This document shows positions 52,304 to 63,500 of a DNA stretch of 64,000 bases, piece by piece. The notes beneath the pieces were generated by a model. The model searched no databases and was not told the DNA's origin. It worked only from the letters and a program-made list of their open reading frames with translations. The stretch comes from Rhynchopus sp. YZ270_cl-10 (Eukaryota > Euglenozoa > Diplonemea > Diplonemida > Diplonemidae): positions 1,272,501 through 1,336,500 of the forward strand of contig OZ037853.1 in the NCBI GenBank assembly GCA_964035575.1, written 5' to 3'. How positions within the stretch are numbered: position 1 is the first letter of the stretch; every line of letters starts with the position of its first letter. The translations under genes and the position numbers were made by a program.

Positions 52304-52878
52304 AAAAACCCACAACCAGTAATACAAGAGTTTGCCCAACCATGGCATGTTGCTCTCACCTATACATACTGGCGGTCTTTTTCTTGAAAACAGTATTCAA
52401 AAAAAAAGCACCATTTTTTACGCACCATCCAGCCTCTTACCCCCACGACGTTGTCGATGCTGTGAGCACGCTGCTCTGTGGTGTTGAACCGCCTCCCCGT
52501 AAAGTGTACCCACTTTTTTTCCAAATGTCAGTCCAGATCGCTGAATGCGCCTATCACAACACCCCCACAGTAGGTTTACCGTCTCTTTAGCGTACTTACT
52601 TCGGGAATACAGAAAGGTGCTATTTTTTTTGTTACCCCACCACAGCTTTTCGCTGAGGGTGACCTGAAGGGAGGCCAGCACCTCCACTTGTTGTTTCGTT
52701 TTGGCTGGATGCGTCCAATGAAAATCATTTCGTATAGAAGAGCTCAAGAATGTAGGTTTTATTATTTTTGGCTGACGCAGAGCAGGGTGGGGTAATGTCT
52801 TAGACATACCGCTCTGTGTCCCCCATTTCCACCATCCTTGTAGTGGCTTCTGACCCCTTCCCCCTAAACCCCCTAATG
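52304..52878. other. Unassigned spacer
   Basis: Short open frames only. 52705-52770 resembles 26430-26500 (GATGTAGGTTTTATTATTTT block). Nothing else is recognised. Confidence 0.4.
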
Positions 52879-53003
52879 GTGGCAGTATTGTGATGGGAGC
52901 CGATGGGAATACGCAAAATACATCAAAATACATCACATACGTATGTGATGTATTTTGATGTATTTTGCGTATTCCAATGGCCCCCCCTCACAATACTGCC
53001 ACC
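52879..53003. repeat. Long palindrome with perfect 70-bp core
   Basis: 52906-52975 is a perfect palindrome with no spacer (35-base arms, centre between 52940 and 52941). Imperfect outer arms begin GGTGGCAGTATTGTGA at 52879 and end with its complement at 53003. The form is that of a fold-back miniature transposon. Confidence 0.9.
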
Positions 53004-53131
53004 ATTTTTAACCCTCCTTCTCCCGCCTCATTTCTTTGACCCCCCCCCCCCCCCAGTTGCTCATCTTGCCTCCTCCTCCTTTTCTGAACCCCTTTTTTAG
53101 TATGGTGGGGCAATTTTTTTGTTTGTAAAAA

Positions 53132-53773
53132 ATGGTTTCATTCGCAGTACTCCAGCAACGTCCGTCGCGGGTGGTGAAGGTAGCGCACCTTGCCCTCTGT
53201 ACTGTGCTCTGCTGCGCGACGGTTGCTGTGTTCCAAGCGCCGTTGGAGCAGAGCGGAGAGATGCCGTTGGAGATAGTATACAAAGGGCGGGCAGCGGACG
53301 CCTGCTTTTACGTGGAGAACTGCAGTCTGTTTTTGCGTGGTGTGAAAATCTTTGTGGCGGGGCTTGCACTGAATATGGGTATGGTCCTGCCGCAGATGGG
53401 TTTGGTGGTGTCGTTGGTGTATTGCCAACGCGAGGTGCGAGAGGAGTGGGCAGTCCTGATTCTGCCTTCAGCGCTCCTCATCCCCCTCGCAATCGTCTCC
53501 TTAGCAGCCCTCCGCATGCACCAAGCAGGCCTCGTGTACGAAGGCACCGTGCACACCCCGCTCCTACCCCCTGCCACGTGGCTCCTCGAAGCCCTCTATG
53601 CAGTGGCCTCAGTCACGGCCGCATGCTTCATCTTCGACTCCTGTCCCCTCAAGCAAGGCTGCACAGACACTGCCGGGGCACGCCCTCACCCTCACCCTCC
53701 AGACACCTCTGTCGTGCAGAGCGATGCTCCCAGGGAGGGTGCAAGCATGCGGTCCTCTTCAGTTCGGGTGTGA
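53132..53773 (+). CDS. Small multi-pass membrane protein, unrecognised
   Basis: 213 residues from the ATG at 53132. Four hydrophobic segments are visible at about 16-35, 70-92, 104-124 and 146-168, with a Cys-containing loop between the first two and a polar, Pro/Ser-rich C-terminal tail. The layout (short N-terminus, larger loop with Cys after the first segment, cytosolic tail) recalls four-span membrane families, but no tetraspanin CCG motif is present and I assign no family. Single exon; its spacing to neighbours does not suggest co-regulation. Confidence 0.6.
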   Translation: MVSFAVLQQRPSRVVKVAHLALCTVLCCATVAVFQAPLEQSGEMPLEIVYKGRAADACFYVENCSLFLRGVKIFVAGLALNMGMVLPQMGLVVSLVYCQREVREEWAVLILPSALLIPLAIVSLAALRMHQAGLVYEGTVHTPLLPPATWLLEALYAVASVTAACFIFDSCPLKQGCTDTAGARPHPHPPDTSVVQSDAPREGASMRSSSVRV

Positions 53774-54664
53774 CAAAGAGGGATCTGGGTTATGGGTGTG
53801 TCCATGGGAGGGGTGGGAACGGCTGTCCTTTTTTCAGACGAAAAATGGATCTATGACTGCATGGTTGGGGGGTCCACCCGATGCACCAGTTCGGACCAAG
53901 GTACACTCACTGCACACGAGAGGGCTTTTGAGTACACCTTTCTTCTTCCCTATGGAATCGTGAATGAGGCGTACCTGAGGCGCTACTGAAAGGTAAGCAA
54001 TCCCGAGGACACCTCAGCCACGCTTGAGATACACTTTGCCAGCCAAGGCATTTTATCATCCGTACTCAGCCTCGCTGCATTGTGTGGAATGCTATAGGCA
54101 GGTGTTGTGGTGTGTCCTGTGGGTAGCGTACCAACTTAAGAAAAGACGAACGGTGGTTGTAATACTTTTGGGAAAAGGACTGTGTAAACCACTGAGTGTG
54201 GCGTTGGACAGTGTGCCCAAGAGGTTTGTAAAAGGTGTAAGACAGGAGGTCATTGTCGATGCAACAGAAACAGCGAAAAGAACGAAACCCCACCACCCAC
54301 CCCACCTCACTGTTTGTTGTGTGCCCACCCACCCCCACGCTCTCATTCTCCTTCACACCTTCTGTTGTTGGCTGCAGGGTACTTTGTGCTTTCATCTGTG
54401 GCTGGCATCGTACGGTCAGTCGGAGGTGCCTGCATAGTCCATTGCGACAGTGCGAGCCTTACTGTCTGCAGCTCTCTGCGTGTCTGTGCACACACATGCA
54501 GCCCCACCTCTCCTCGTGCAGTTCATTACCTCTGCTCACCGTCACCTCCACCACGATTGCTCCTGCAGCCCCATCAATACCTCTCTCACCATGCCCCAAC
54601 CTCTTCCCACAACACACAAACAGGGACAGCACACCAACCTCTGTGAACAACACACACCACTAAG
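53774..54664 (+). promoter_or_regulatory. Leader region of receptor copy 4
   Basis: 53847-53945 is the third copy of the ~95-bp dispersed repeat. 54243-54445 matches 34437-34640 before receptor copy 3. About 54600-54650 has the CAGGGACAGCACACCAACCTC block of the common receptor leader, but the last bases before ATG differ and lack the TTCCTTCAG tract. 'tgggtagcgtaccaactta' near 54119 also occurs at about 13699 within the fossil element. Confidence 0.45.
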
Positions 54665-57600
54665 ATGGGCTCCGCAGTCTCGAAGACGCAACAGTACGAC
54701 GTTGCGAAGTCCATTCTATGCAAGGACAGGAACGTCGACGCAGTGTACGGCAGAAGCAGGAGGACAATGCTGCACAGTGCCGTGCTTGCGGGGGACGTGG
54801 AGGCAGTGCGGTTTCTTGTGCAGAGCGGGGCAGGGAACGTGCGTGACAGGGACGGGAAGGTGCCTCTGTGGTACGCACTGCAGCACAGGGACGCGGATGT
54901 GCGGGGGCGACTTGAGGCGGAGCTGGGGGCGCATGCAGCACAGATCCTTGTGGAGGTGGAGGATGCTGTGCAGGTGTACCTCACTCACGGTGTCGCCACA
55001 ACAACAACAACAACAGGTGTGGCAGTGGAACGGAGCAGTGGAGATGCAACGACAGCACCTCTGACTGACCCTCACATGGACATGGCGAAAGACACGAACA
55101 CCTCGACTGGAGACAGGCACCTGGGAGAGGACGATCTTGACGGGGACACGGGTGCACTGCGGCACACAGACGGACGGAAGGTGGAGTGGCTACGGAAAAC
55201 AGACGACAACAACAAGAACAGCAATGGAGGTGAAGACCTGCTGTGCTGGCTGCGTGGTCTGCCAAAGGTGGATCCGCCGTTGGGCTACACAGACGAACAC
55301 GTGCGGCACATGGAGGCGGGGTTCCGTGTGGTGTGCAAGCGTCTGCTGGAGGACATGAGAGGACGGAGGGAGGCTGCGGGGACACGTGGTGGGCACGTGG
55401 AGGTGGAGGACTGGATGGCGGCACGCGACCCGTTTGAGCTGCTGCTGTCGGGGTTCCTGTTCACGTCTGACTGCGTGGAGTATGTGCTGGACAGCGGCGG
55501 GGATGTTGTGTGCGACGAGAAGGACGGGACACCGCAGATTGCGAAAGGGCCTGACGGGAAGCTGCGGTACATCAGACTGACGGAGCGGGCTGTGCTGGAC
55601 AACCACGGAAGTGCTGCTGATGTGAAATCACAGTCGCTTGCGCTGTACATGACGATGAACACTGCGATGCGTGCTGTGGGGCAGCTGGCTGCGGTGAAGG
55701 AGTGGAAGGGGACACCTGAGAAGACAGCACCGAACGTGTTTGAGCTGTCGCCCGCACCCCCGCAGCTGCACGTGATTGCGACCTTTGCGCCGCTGATCCG
55801 TGGTCTGGACCGGCTGATTGGGAGCCGGCGGAAGCAGCTGCGGACTGTGTTCCGCGGGATCAATGTGAACGTGTCTGCGAAGTACGCGCTGAATACGCAC
55901 ATTGTGTGGAACTGCTTCACGTCGACAACACTGAAGCGGGATGTGGCTCGGAGCTTCATGTACGGGAATGGGGGCACGTTCTTTGTGGTGGTGGCGAAGG
56001 AGGGTGCTGCAGACGTGAAGTTCTCGTCTGTGTATGCTTCGGAGGACGAGCTGCTGTACACAGCGAACATCGAGTACCGGGTGCAGTGGAAGCTTTCGCC
56101 GACGTTGCTGCGGATGATGGGGTTGCGCTTTGACGTGATTGTGATGCAGGAGGTGTGTTCTGGTGTGGGGAAGGGTGTGGGGGAGACGAGTGCGGCTGAG
56201 CAGGTGGGTGCGCTGCAGGAGGTGATGGGACACACAGTCGCGTTCTTCGAGGACTACCTTGCGCAGTACGTGGAGGGGCGTGTGGGGGACGACACACGTG
56301 TGGATGAGTCGGAGACACGTCCGCTGATGGAGGAGGTGCGGAAGTGGCTTCGTGCACGTGGAGGTGGAGGTGGAGGTGGGAAGCAGATGTCTTCCGTGTG
56401 CACACAGGCAGCAGCGGGCACAGAGCGCAAGCCTGATGTGGAGGCGAGAGAAGAAAGACAAGGGACGTGTGGTGTGCTGTGTGTGATCGGAGAAGGAGGG
56501 AGCGGGAAGACGTCTGCTTCGATTGCAATTCTGAGCGACCTTGCAACGTCTGCGAGGAAGAGCGAAAGCACGAGCAACGAAGACACAACGATAAACACAA
56601 ACAGAAACAGAAACAGCGTGGTGAGTGATGTGACTGCGGATGCGAAGCCGTACTTCCCTGTATTTGTGGCGCTGCCGACTGTGAAGCAGCACCTGCTTGA
56701 GAAGGGAGGGCTGGACAGGTTTGTGCTGGAGTCGTTTGCGCTGCGGGAGGCGGACCGTGCATTCCTTGCGGAGACGTACGAGGTGGTGCTGGTGCTGGAC
56801 TCGCTGGACGAGGTGGGGCTGACGCAGGAGGATGTGGGTGCTGTGGTGGCTGAGGGTGGCCTTCTGTGCCGACACCCGTGGGTGGAGGCACACTGCAGCG
56901 TTGTTGTGACTGTGCGTGGTGAGTACCTGAAGGGTGTGGACACGTCTCCGTCTGGTGTGTGTGGGGCTGGTGTGCGTGCTCTGTACATGCAGCCGTTCAC
57001 AGAGGTGGATGCGAGAACGTACATCAAGCGTGCAAACACAGCCTGGGAGAAGGAGAAGGAACACAAAGAGGAGAAGGAGAAGGAGAAGTCAGCCCACAAG
57101 GAAGAGCGCACAGTGTTCGTGCGTGAGGAGGACGTTGAGGGACTTGTGCAGCTGCGGAACCCGTTTGTGCTGCACATGGCGTGCCACGCGCAGTGCAGCG
57201 GGAAGGCTTCTGAGGAGGTGATCTACGAGACCTACCTGGAGACGTGGACGAAGAAGGAGATGGCGTCTGGTGGAGTTGCTGTTGCTGATGCTGTTTCGGA
57301 TGTGTCTTTGGAGGATGTGCTGCGTGCAGGGGAGCTTGTTGCATGCAGGATGCTGGATACAAACGAGTGGCACGGGACTGTGGGTGTGGCGTCGGAGGTT
57401 CTTGATTCGCAGCACGGTGTGTGTGAGGCTGTGCGGGATGCGTGCTTCCGCTGCCTGCCGTTCCGGATTGAGGACTTTGGGGGGGAGCAGAGTGCGTTCA
57501 CGTTCCGGCACAAGTCTCTTGGGGAGCACCTTGCAGCACGGCGGCTTGCACGTGATCCAGCAGGGACACTGGGGACGCTGGTGCAGCGGAGCTTCAGCAA

Positions 57601-59680
57601 GGACTCGCAGCGTGTGCTTGGGTTCTTTGCGGCGCTGGTGTGTGGAGACAGTGTGCTGTACGAACGTGCCTGCACAGAGCTGCTTGCGGCTGTGAAGGCG
57701 ACACGCGGCAGTGATGTTGCAGGTGGAGATGCAGGTGTTGGTGGGGAGGGTGCTGTGACAGCAGGGTCGAATGCAGCAGCACTGCTGGCACGTGCACGCA
57801 TCCCTGTGAGTGGGGAGGACCTGAGCGGGATCCGTGTGTCGAACTGCGACCTGCGCGGGTCTCTGTTTGTGGAGACGGTGCTGACGGGCGCTTCCTTCTC
57901 GAACTGCTGGCTGGAGCACACTGAGTTCAACACCTGCGACATGGGTGGCACGATGCTGCCTGACTGCTCCCTTGGCACACCACTTCCTGTGCTGAAGCAT
58001 AAAGCCCATAATGTGGTAGTCACACCTGATGGCAGTCAAATGGTAACAGCTGGCGGAGACGGCAGTGTACATGTGTGGAGCATGTCTTCTCGGCAAGAAG
58101 TGATGGTTTTGAAAGGACATTCGTATGAAGTCAATGGAGTGGCAGTAACACCTGACGGCACCCGCGTAGTTTCGTGCTCTTACGACAAAACTGTGCGTGT
58201 GTGGGATATGCACACTGGGGAGGCAGTGTTCGTCTTGGAAGGCCACATAAATGAGGTGTGCGAAGTAGCAGTCACTCGCGACAGTTCGAAAGCTGTTTCA
58301 ACTTCTCATTCAGACGGCATCCGTGTGGGATCTCTCGACGGGGATGGAAGTGCTGGCAATAAAGTCGTCTGGCATTCACAGCATGGTTATTACGAAGGAT
58401 GGAAGTCAAATAGTGACATGCTCTGAGAAGGTGCTGTGCGTATGGGATCTGGTGACGGGGAAGCAGCAGATACAGTGGCCTTGTTGTGTGAAGACTTCTC
58501 ATGCACTGGCAGTCACTCCCGATGGACGCCATGTTGTTTCGTGCTCTGCTGGCGCACATCTTTGGAACCTCTCCACTGGGGCAGAGGTGATGGTGTTCCA
58601 TGCCGACGCTGAGTTGCTTGCAGTGGCAGTCACTCCCGATGGATGTCACGTGGTTGCTGGATCCGACATCTGCAATGTGCACGTTTGGAGCATTTCGACT
58701 GGGAAGGAGGTGATGGTGTTGCAAGGGCATACTAATGATGTGAGGACAGTGGCAGTGTCACGAGATGGATGCCACGTGGTTTCATGCTCGTCGTGGGACT
58801 GTACTGTTCGAGTGTGGAACATGACGACCGGGAAGGAGACACCAGGTTTCGAAGGAGTCTCAGCCGGGTCTGTGGCAGTGGCCCCTGATGGATCTATCAT
58901 TTCGTACGGTGGCAAGAGGAGCTCCATCTGGAACGCATCCACCGGCAGGCAGACACAGGTGGTTGAGGCAGGTATAACTACATATGCTGATGCTGCGGCT
59001 GTGTACCCAGATGGATCTCATGTAGTTTATTGCTGTTGCGACGACGCTGGCGAAAGGAGAGCATGTGTGTGGGACGTTGCGACGGGGAAAGTGCAGCCTT
59101 TGTGCACAGATTCCAGTGAGTTTGCGGTGTTCTTGAAACAGTCTGGAGAACTGAGTGCCTTAGCAGTGTCTCCCGATGCATCTCACGTGGTGACCTGTTC
59201 AAAGTCTTCACAGGAGGAAGGCACGCGCTGTACGTATGTGTGGAGCATTCCGACTGGGAAGAAGGTGTCAGAATATGCAGGAACTACTTCCCGTCCCGAC
59301 GGAGAAACTGCTTACCGTTCCGACGGAGTGGTAGTGCTCGTGATGGAGTGCATGTGGTTTCGCACTACTATAGTAATAGCGTTTTTGATTACACAGTCCA
59401 CATGTGGAAACTTCACACTGGAGAAGAGACGATGGTGTTCAAAGACAAGTTTGTCATGGACGTGGCCGTCACTCGCGATGGCTCTCGTCTTGTTTCATGC
59501 GCTCAAGGCGGTATTGCGCGTGTGTGGGATGTTGCCAGAGGACAGAGGGTCTTCAACTTGAAGCATGATTACGGTTACGTAGGCTCAGTAGCACTGACAC
59601 CTGATGAAGCTCACGTGGTGTCGAGTACGGACAGTGTGAGTGTGTGGACCTCTTTTCCAAGACGAATGCAGTCTGAGTGA
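54665..59680 (+). pseudogene. NLR-like receptor, copy 4, decaying
   Basis: Starts MGSAVSKTQ, still a myristoylation-type N-terminus but different from the other copies over the first ~35 residues, after which near-identity begins. It has one short Thr-rich module, ART with R397, NACHT Walker A and B, and pentapeptide-like repeats all in frame to about 58.4 kb. The WD40 part is then spread over three frames (about two breaks), and the last one to two repeats and the normal C-terminus are missing: the gene runs directly into the shared 3' flank near 59650. If expressed, the first frame would give a ~1250-residue ANK-ART-NACHT protein with about three WD40 repeats. Most likely a recently disabled copy. 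Confidence 0.75.
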
Positions 59681-60507
59681 CGAGGACGAATGGTGTTGAC
59701 ACTGCCTCGTGCGGTGGTGCCCTCATGCCACTGCGGGTGCGTTGTGCGGGGACAGAAGAGCGGCTTGTCGAGGTGTTACACTACCAGTGCACTAAGTGTG
59801 CTGCCTGTTCATATTCACACGTCTTTTCCAAGATGTGTTGCGATTACACATGTGTTCTGTTCGTTTTGTGGATGTTGTCACTTCCACATCTGTACACTAT
59901 TCATTTCTGACTTTGCTTTTCCCTGGAGTTTGGGGCTCTTGCTGTTTCGTTTTACCAAGGTGGAGCGTTGAGGAATTCCACACACCTTCCATATTTTTGT
60001 GTTGAATGATTGAGAGTTTCAGTGTTGCGATGTGTTCTGCTTCGACTGGCATGAGGGCTGTGTGCGTGTTAAGACCTTGGACGAGTACACCTGCCTGCCC
60101 TACTCCGTTGACACGGGATTGGAGAGGCCAGCCCCCGTACCAGAAATGAGTTTATATATTTGTACTTTCACACAAAATCTAATACCGTAATTGTAAAAAT
60201 GTTGGGCCGTAAAAATGTTGGGACAGCTGGGCGAAAAATTCCCGTCCCCACATTTTTACGGACGTTAGGGAATTTTTACGTAGATTTTGTAAGAGAAGAT
60301 TTGTCTTAGCTTTTTTTTTTATAAATCAAAAAGCTCTCCCTCCCTCCGCTCCCTGCTTTCTTCTTCAAAAAATTGCGCCGCGTTGGCTAACCTGCTTGAT
60401 TAGCTTGCTCTGGTACACCACCATCCTCACCCTCACCCCTCCCCACACACACGAAGCCAGGAGAGGGCACGACACGCTACCTCCCCCTTCTCCCTCCTCC
60501 CTCCCTG
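59681..60507. other. Receptor 4 flank and spacer before CAP-D2
   Basis: 59655-60030 is the receptor 3' flank. 60030-60190 matches parts of 25430-25480 and 40805-40925. 60207-60261 forms a hairpin (CCGTAAAAATGTTGGG and its near complement). The final ~150 bases are pyrimidine-rich and lead into the CAP-D2 gene. Confidence 0.55.
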
Positions 60508-63500
60508 ATGTCAGCTCCACCCTTCTTTTATATACCAAGCCGTTTGGAGGATTTGGAAAATGAAGCAGTGCTGCCTGCAGGGGCAGTCTGTGCGCGGCCG
60601 GTTAATTTGGATCATCTGGAGGCAGGACAGTACGCGGAGGAGATCACCGAGTACGCCCGCGGGGTGGGCGCAGATGGTGTTGGGGCTGCTGTGGAGGGGT
60701 CGCATTTTGGGCGGCTGTACACGTTGTTGCGTTGTCTTGGGGAGATGAAGGGGGACGAGGCTGTTCTGTTTGGTTCTGTGATGGCGCGGCTTCTGATGAA
60801 GGCATGCGAAGCACATACCTCGGCCGTTGCGGAGGAGGACACGATGGAGAGCACCGCCGTCTACACCTCGATCAAAATATTTGGCTACAGCTTGACCCGC
60901 ATCATCACCTTTTGCGAGAAGGCGATGCTGGCAGCAGCAAAGGAGGAGTCGGCAGAACTGTTCACGACAGGAAAACGCAAGAAGCCTGCTGGAAAAGGGG
61001 GCCCTCGGCAGGCGAACAGTACCGAGGAGTTGGATAAAGAGCGGTGCCTTGAGGCATTGGTTTCATCGGTGTCTCTTGCCTCGGTTCCCCGACACGACCA
61101 AACATATCTGAGTGTGATTCTCGGTGTGGCTGTGACGCTGCTTGAATCCCCGACGAACGTTAAAGGCGCAGCACGCAGTGCACAACACCTTGTCAAAGAC
61201 GCGATCTTTGAGTTGCTGCGCATCCTCGCACGCAACGAGGCATCGCCAGACAACGACACAACAGAACATCTGGTCGGCGCCGCCCTCGCAGATTTGATTG
61301 CACGATGCGAACACATTCCGAAACACGCGGCTCTCTTCTGCAGAGACGTGGCTGCAGAGGGAACCTGGGGCGAGCTGTTCTTTGACCGCACCTTGGCAGG
61401 GGCATGCGACGTTGCGACCACATTGTTAGAAGGCCCTGAGGCGAAGAACGTAGGGACCTTTCTTGTGGAGCTGGGCGAGGTGCAGGGGGCTGCGATGCTG
61501 AAGGGCGTGGCGCGGTTGTTGGAGACGCTGTCGAGCGAGGCGCATTCAGTACGAAAGGCGGTGCTGGCGGTGGTGACGAATGTTGTTGTCCTGCACGGCC
61601 AGAACAACACCACGACTGTGCAGGGTCGTGCCACTGCAAGGACGAAGGGAGAGCTTCTTCACGTCCTCGCGGAGCGGACGCTGGATACGCAGCCGTGGGT
61701 GCGGGTCGCCGTGCTGCACAACATAAAGTCGTTGTTTCAGTCGCGTTGTCTGAATGTCGCAGAACAGAGGCTGCTGCTGACCAGCGCCGTCTCGCGCATC
61801 TCAGACAGAAACTCATTTGTGCGCCACGCTGCGATGGGATGTGTGAAGGTTGTGCTTGCGAACAACCTGGTCGGGGATGTGCTGCGCATTGCGGTGTTTC
61901 GAAGCTATTTTGACAAAAAGTATTCTGAGGTGGAGGCGGTGTTGGGACGCGAAACAACGCAGACGTTTTTGGCACGTTCCGAAGAGCTGGGCGAGGCTGA
62001 CGTGGAGTACGGCAGCACCATGGCGCCTGAAGGTGGTGTGGTGGGGGACGACCTGGTGCGTCTGTTCTACTACCACACTGCGTGCGGGTTCATCGCAGAC
62101 GCAGACGCTGCAGTGAAGACGATCCTCCTCGTGCTGACGTCCAAGAGCACGAATGACGTCGTGGAAGCCATCCACCTGCTCTCGACAATGATACGCTTCA
62201 AGGTCACCGCCGCAGTGGACTCCGTCATGAAGATCTGTGTGCAGGTGTTCAACAGAGAGCAGGCTGTGGGTGAAGCCGTGGTATGTACAAGCAAGAGTGT
62301 ATCTTAGTTTCACTTTTTTCGGTCGCACAAAACTTCAAAATTGGGCAATCTTCTCAGGGATTCCACACACGACAGTGAAGTAAATGATTTGACTATTGTG
62401 CTTTCACTTCTGGTTTCACCGTTGGCTTACAACAGTGAAACCAGAAGTGAAACACAACAATCAAATCCTTTACTTGAACGTCGTGAAATGACATACAAAA
62501 TACCCCACACACATATTTCTGGATAATTACTTAAGCACTGTCCCCACAATGCTTTTCAACACACCACACTCAGGTACGTGCCTTCCTTGACATCGTCTCC
62601 GGCTCAGAGGTCACCATCGCCGCCAAGAGCGAGACACACCGTGCACGCCTTGTTGCCCACCAGGTCATCCGGTCGCTGCACAACGCTACAGAAGGCGGCA
62701 TCTCGAGCATCAAGAAGATCCTTAGCCTGGTAGGTGTGGAGTTCTGCGAGCAGATCGCCGACGTCACCTTCGAGATCGCCGAGGCTTATGAGGGCGGCGG
62801 GAGTGCTGAGGCGCGGGCTGAGAGCCGCGGCGCCATGCTGCTGTTCGCGCTCCTTTCCGAAAGCTGCCCTGAGGTTGTCCAACAACGCCTCACCGACATC
62901 TCCGCCCTTGGGGTACAACGTGTTGGCCTCACCCTCGGCGATCAAAACTTCGCACAACACACCTGCACCGCCCTCACCTCGGCACGCCTCTGCTCCACCT
63001 TCACCGCCCTCCCCCCAAACCACGAGGTCTTCTACGATATATGCCTCCTCATCCTCTCCCAGAACGCGTCCTTCACAGAATGGGTGCCGCTCGCACGAAG
63101 CGCGCTCAAGGCTGTATACACCCTCTGCGAAGCGCCGGAGAGGGTTGTAACGGAGTTAACAAAAAAGCTTTCCACTCGATACGTTACCTTAAGGAATATG
63201 ATGGAAACTGAAGAGGCGGACGTAGAGTGCACCTCTGAGGGCAACGTAGCCCTTCAAAACGATGAAGAAAAAACCAACGTCGAAGAAGAGAAGAAGAAGG
63301 GAGACACACCAACGAACCTTAGACGGCTCATCCGTGAGGCGCAGTACAGTCTTGGACGGCTTCTGTTCATTCTCGGAGAAACCGCGCTACGCCAGCTTGC
63401 CTTTGTTGAGGCTGAGTACAAAGCAACTATGGTGCACATCCATGCTACCACCACCGCCACAACTCCTAGCCCAAAACGGTCGAAAAAGAAGAAAGAAAAG

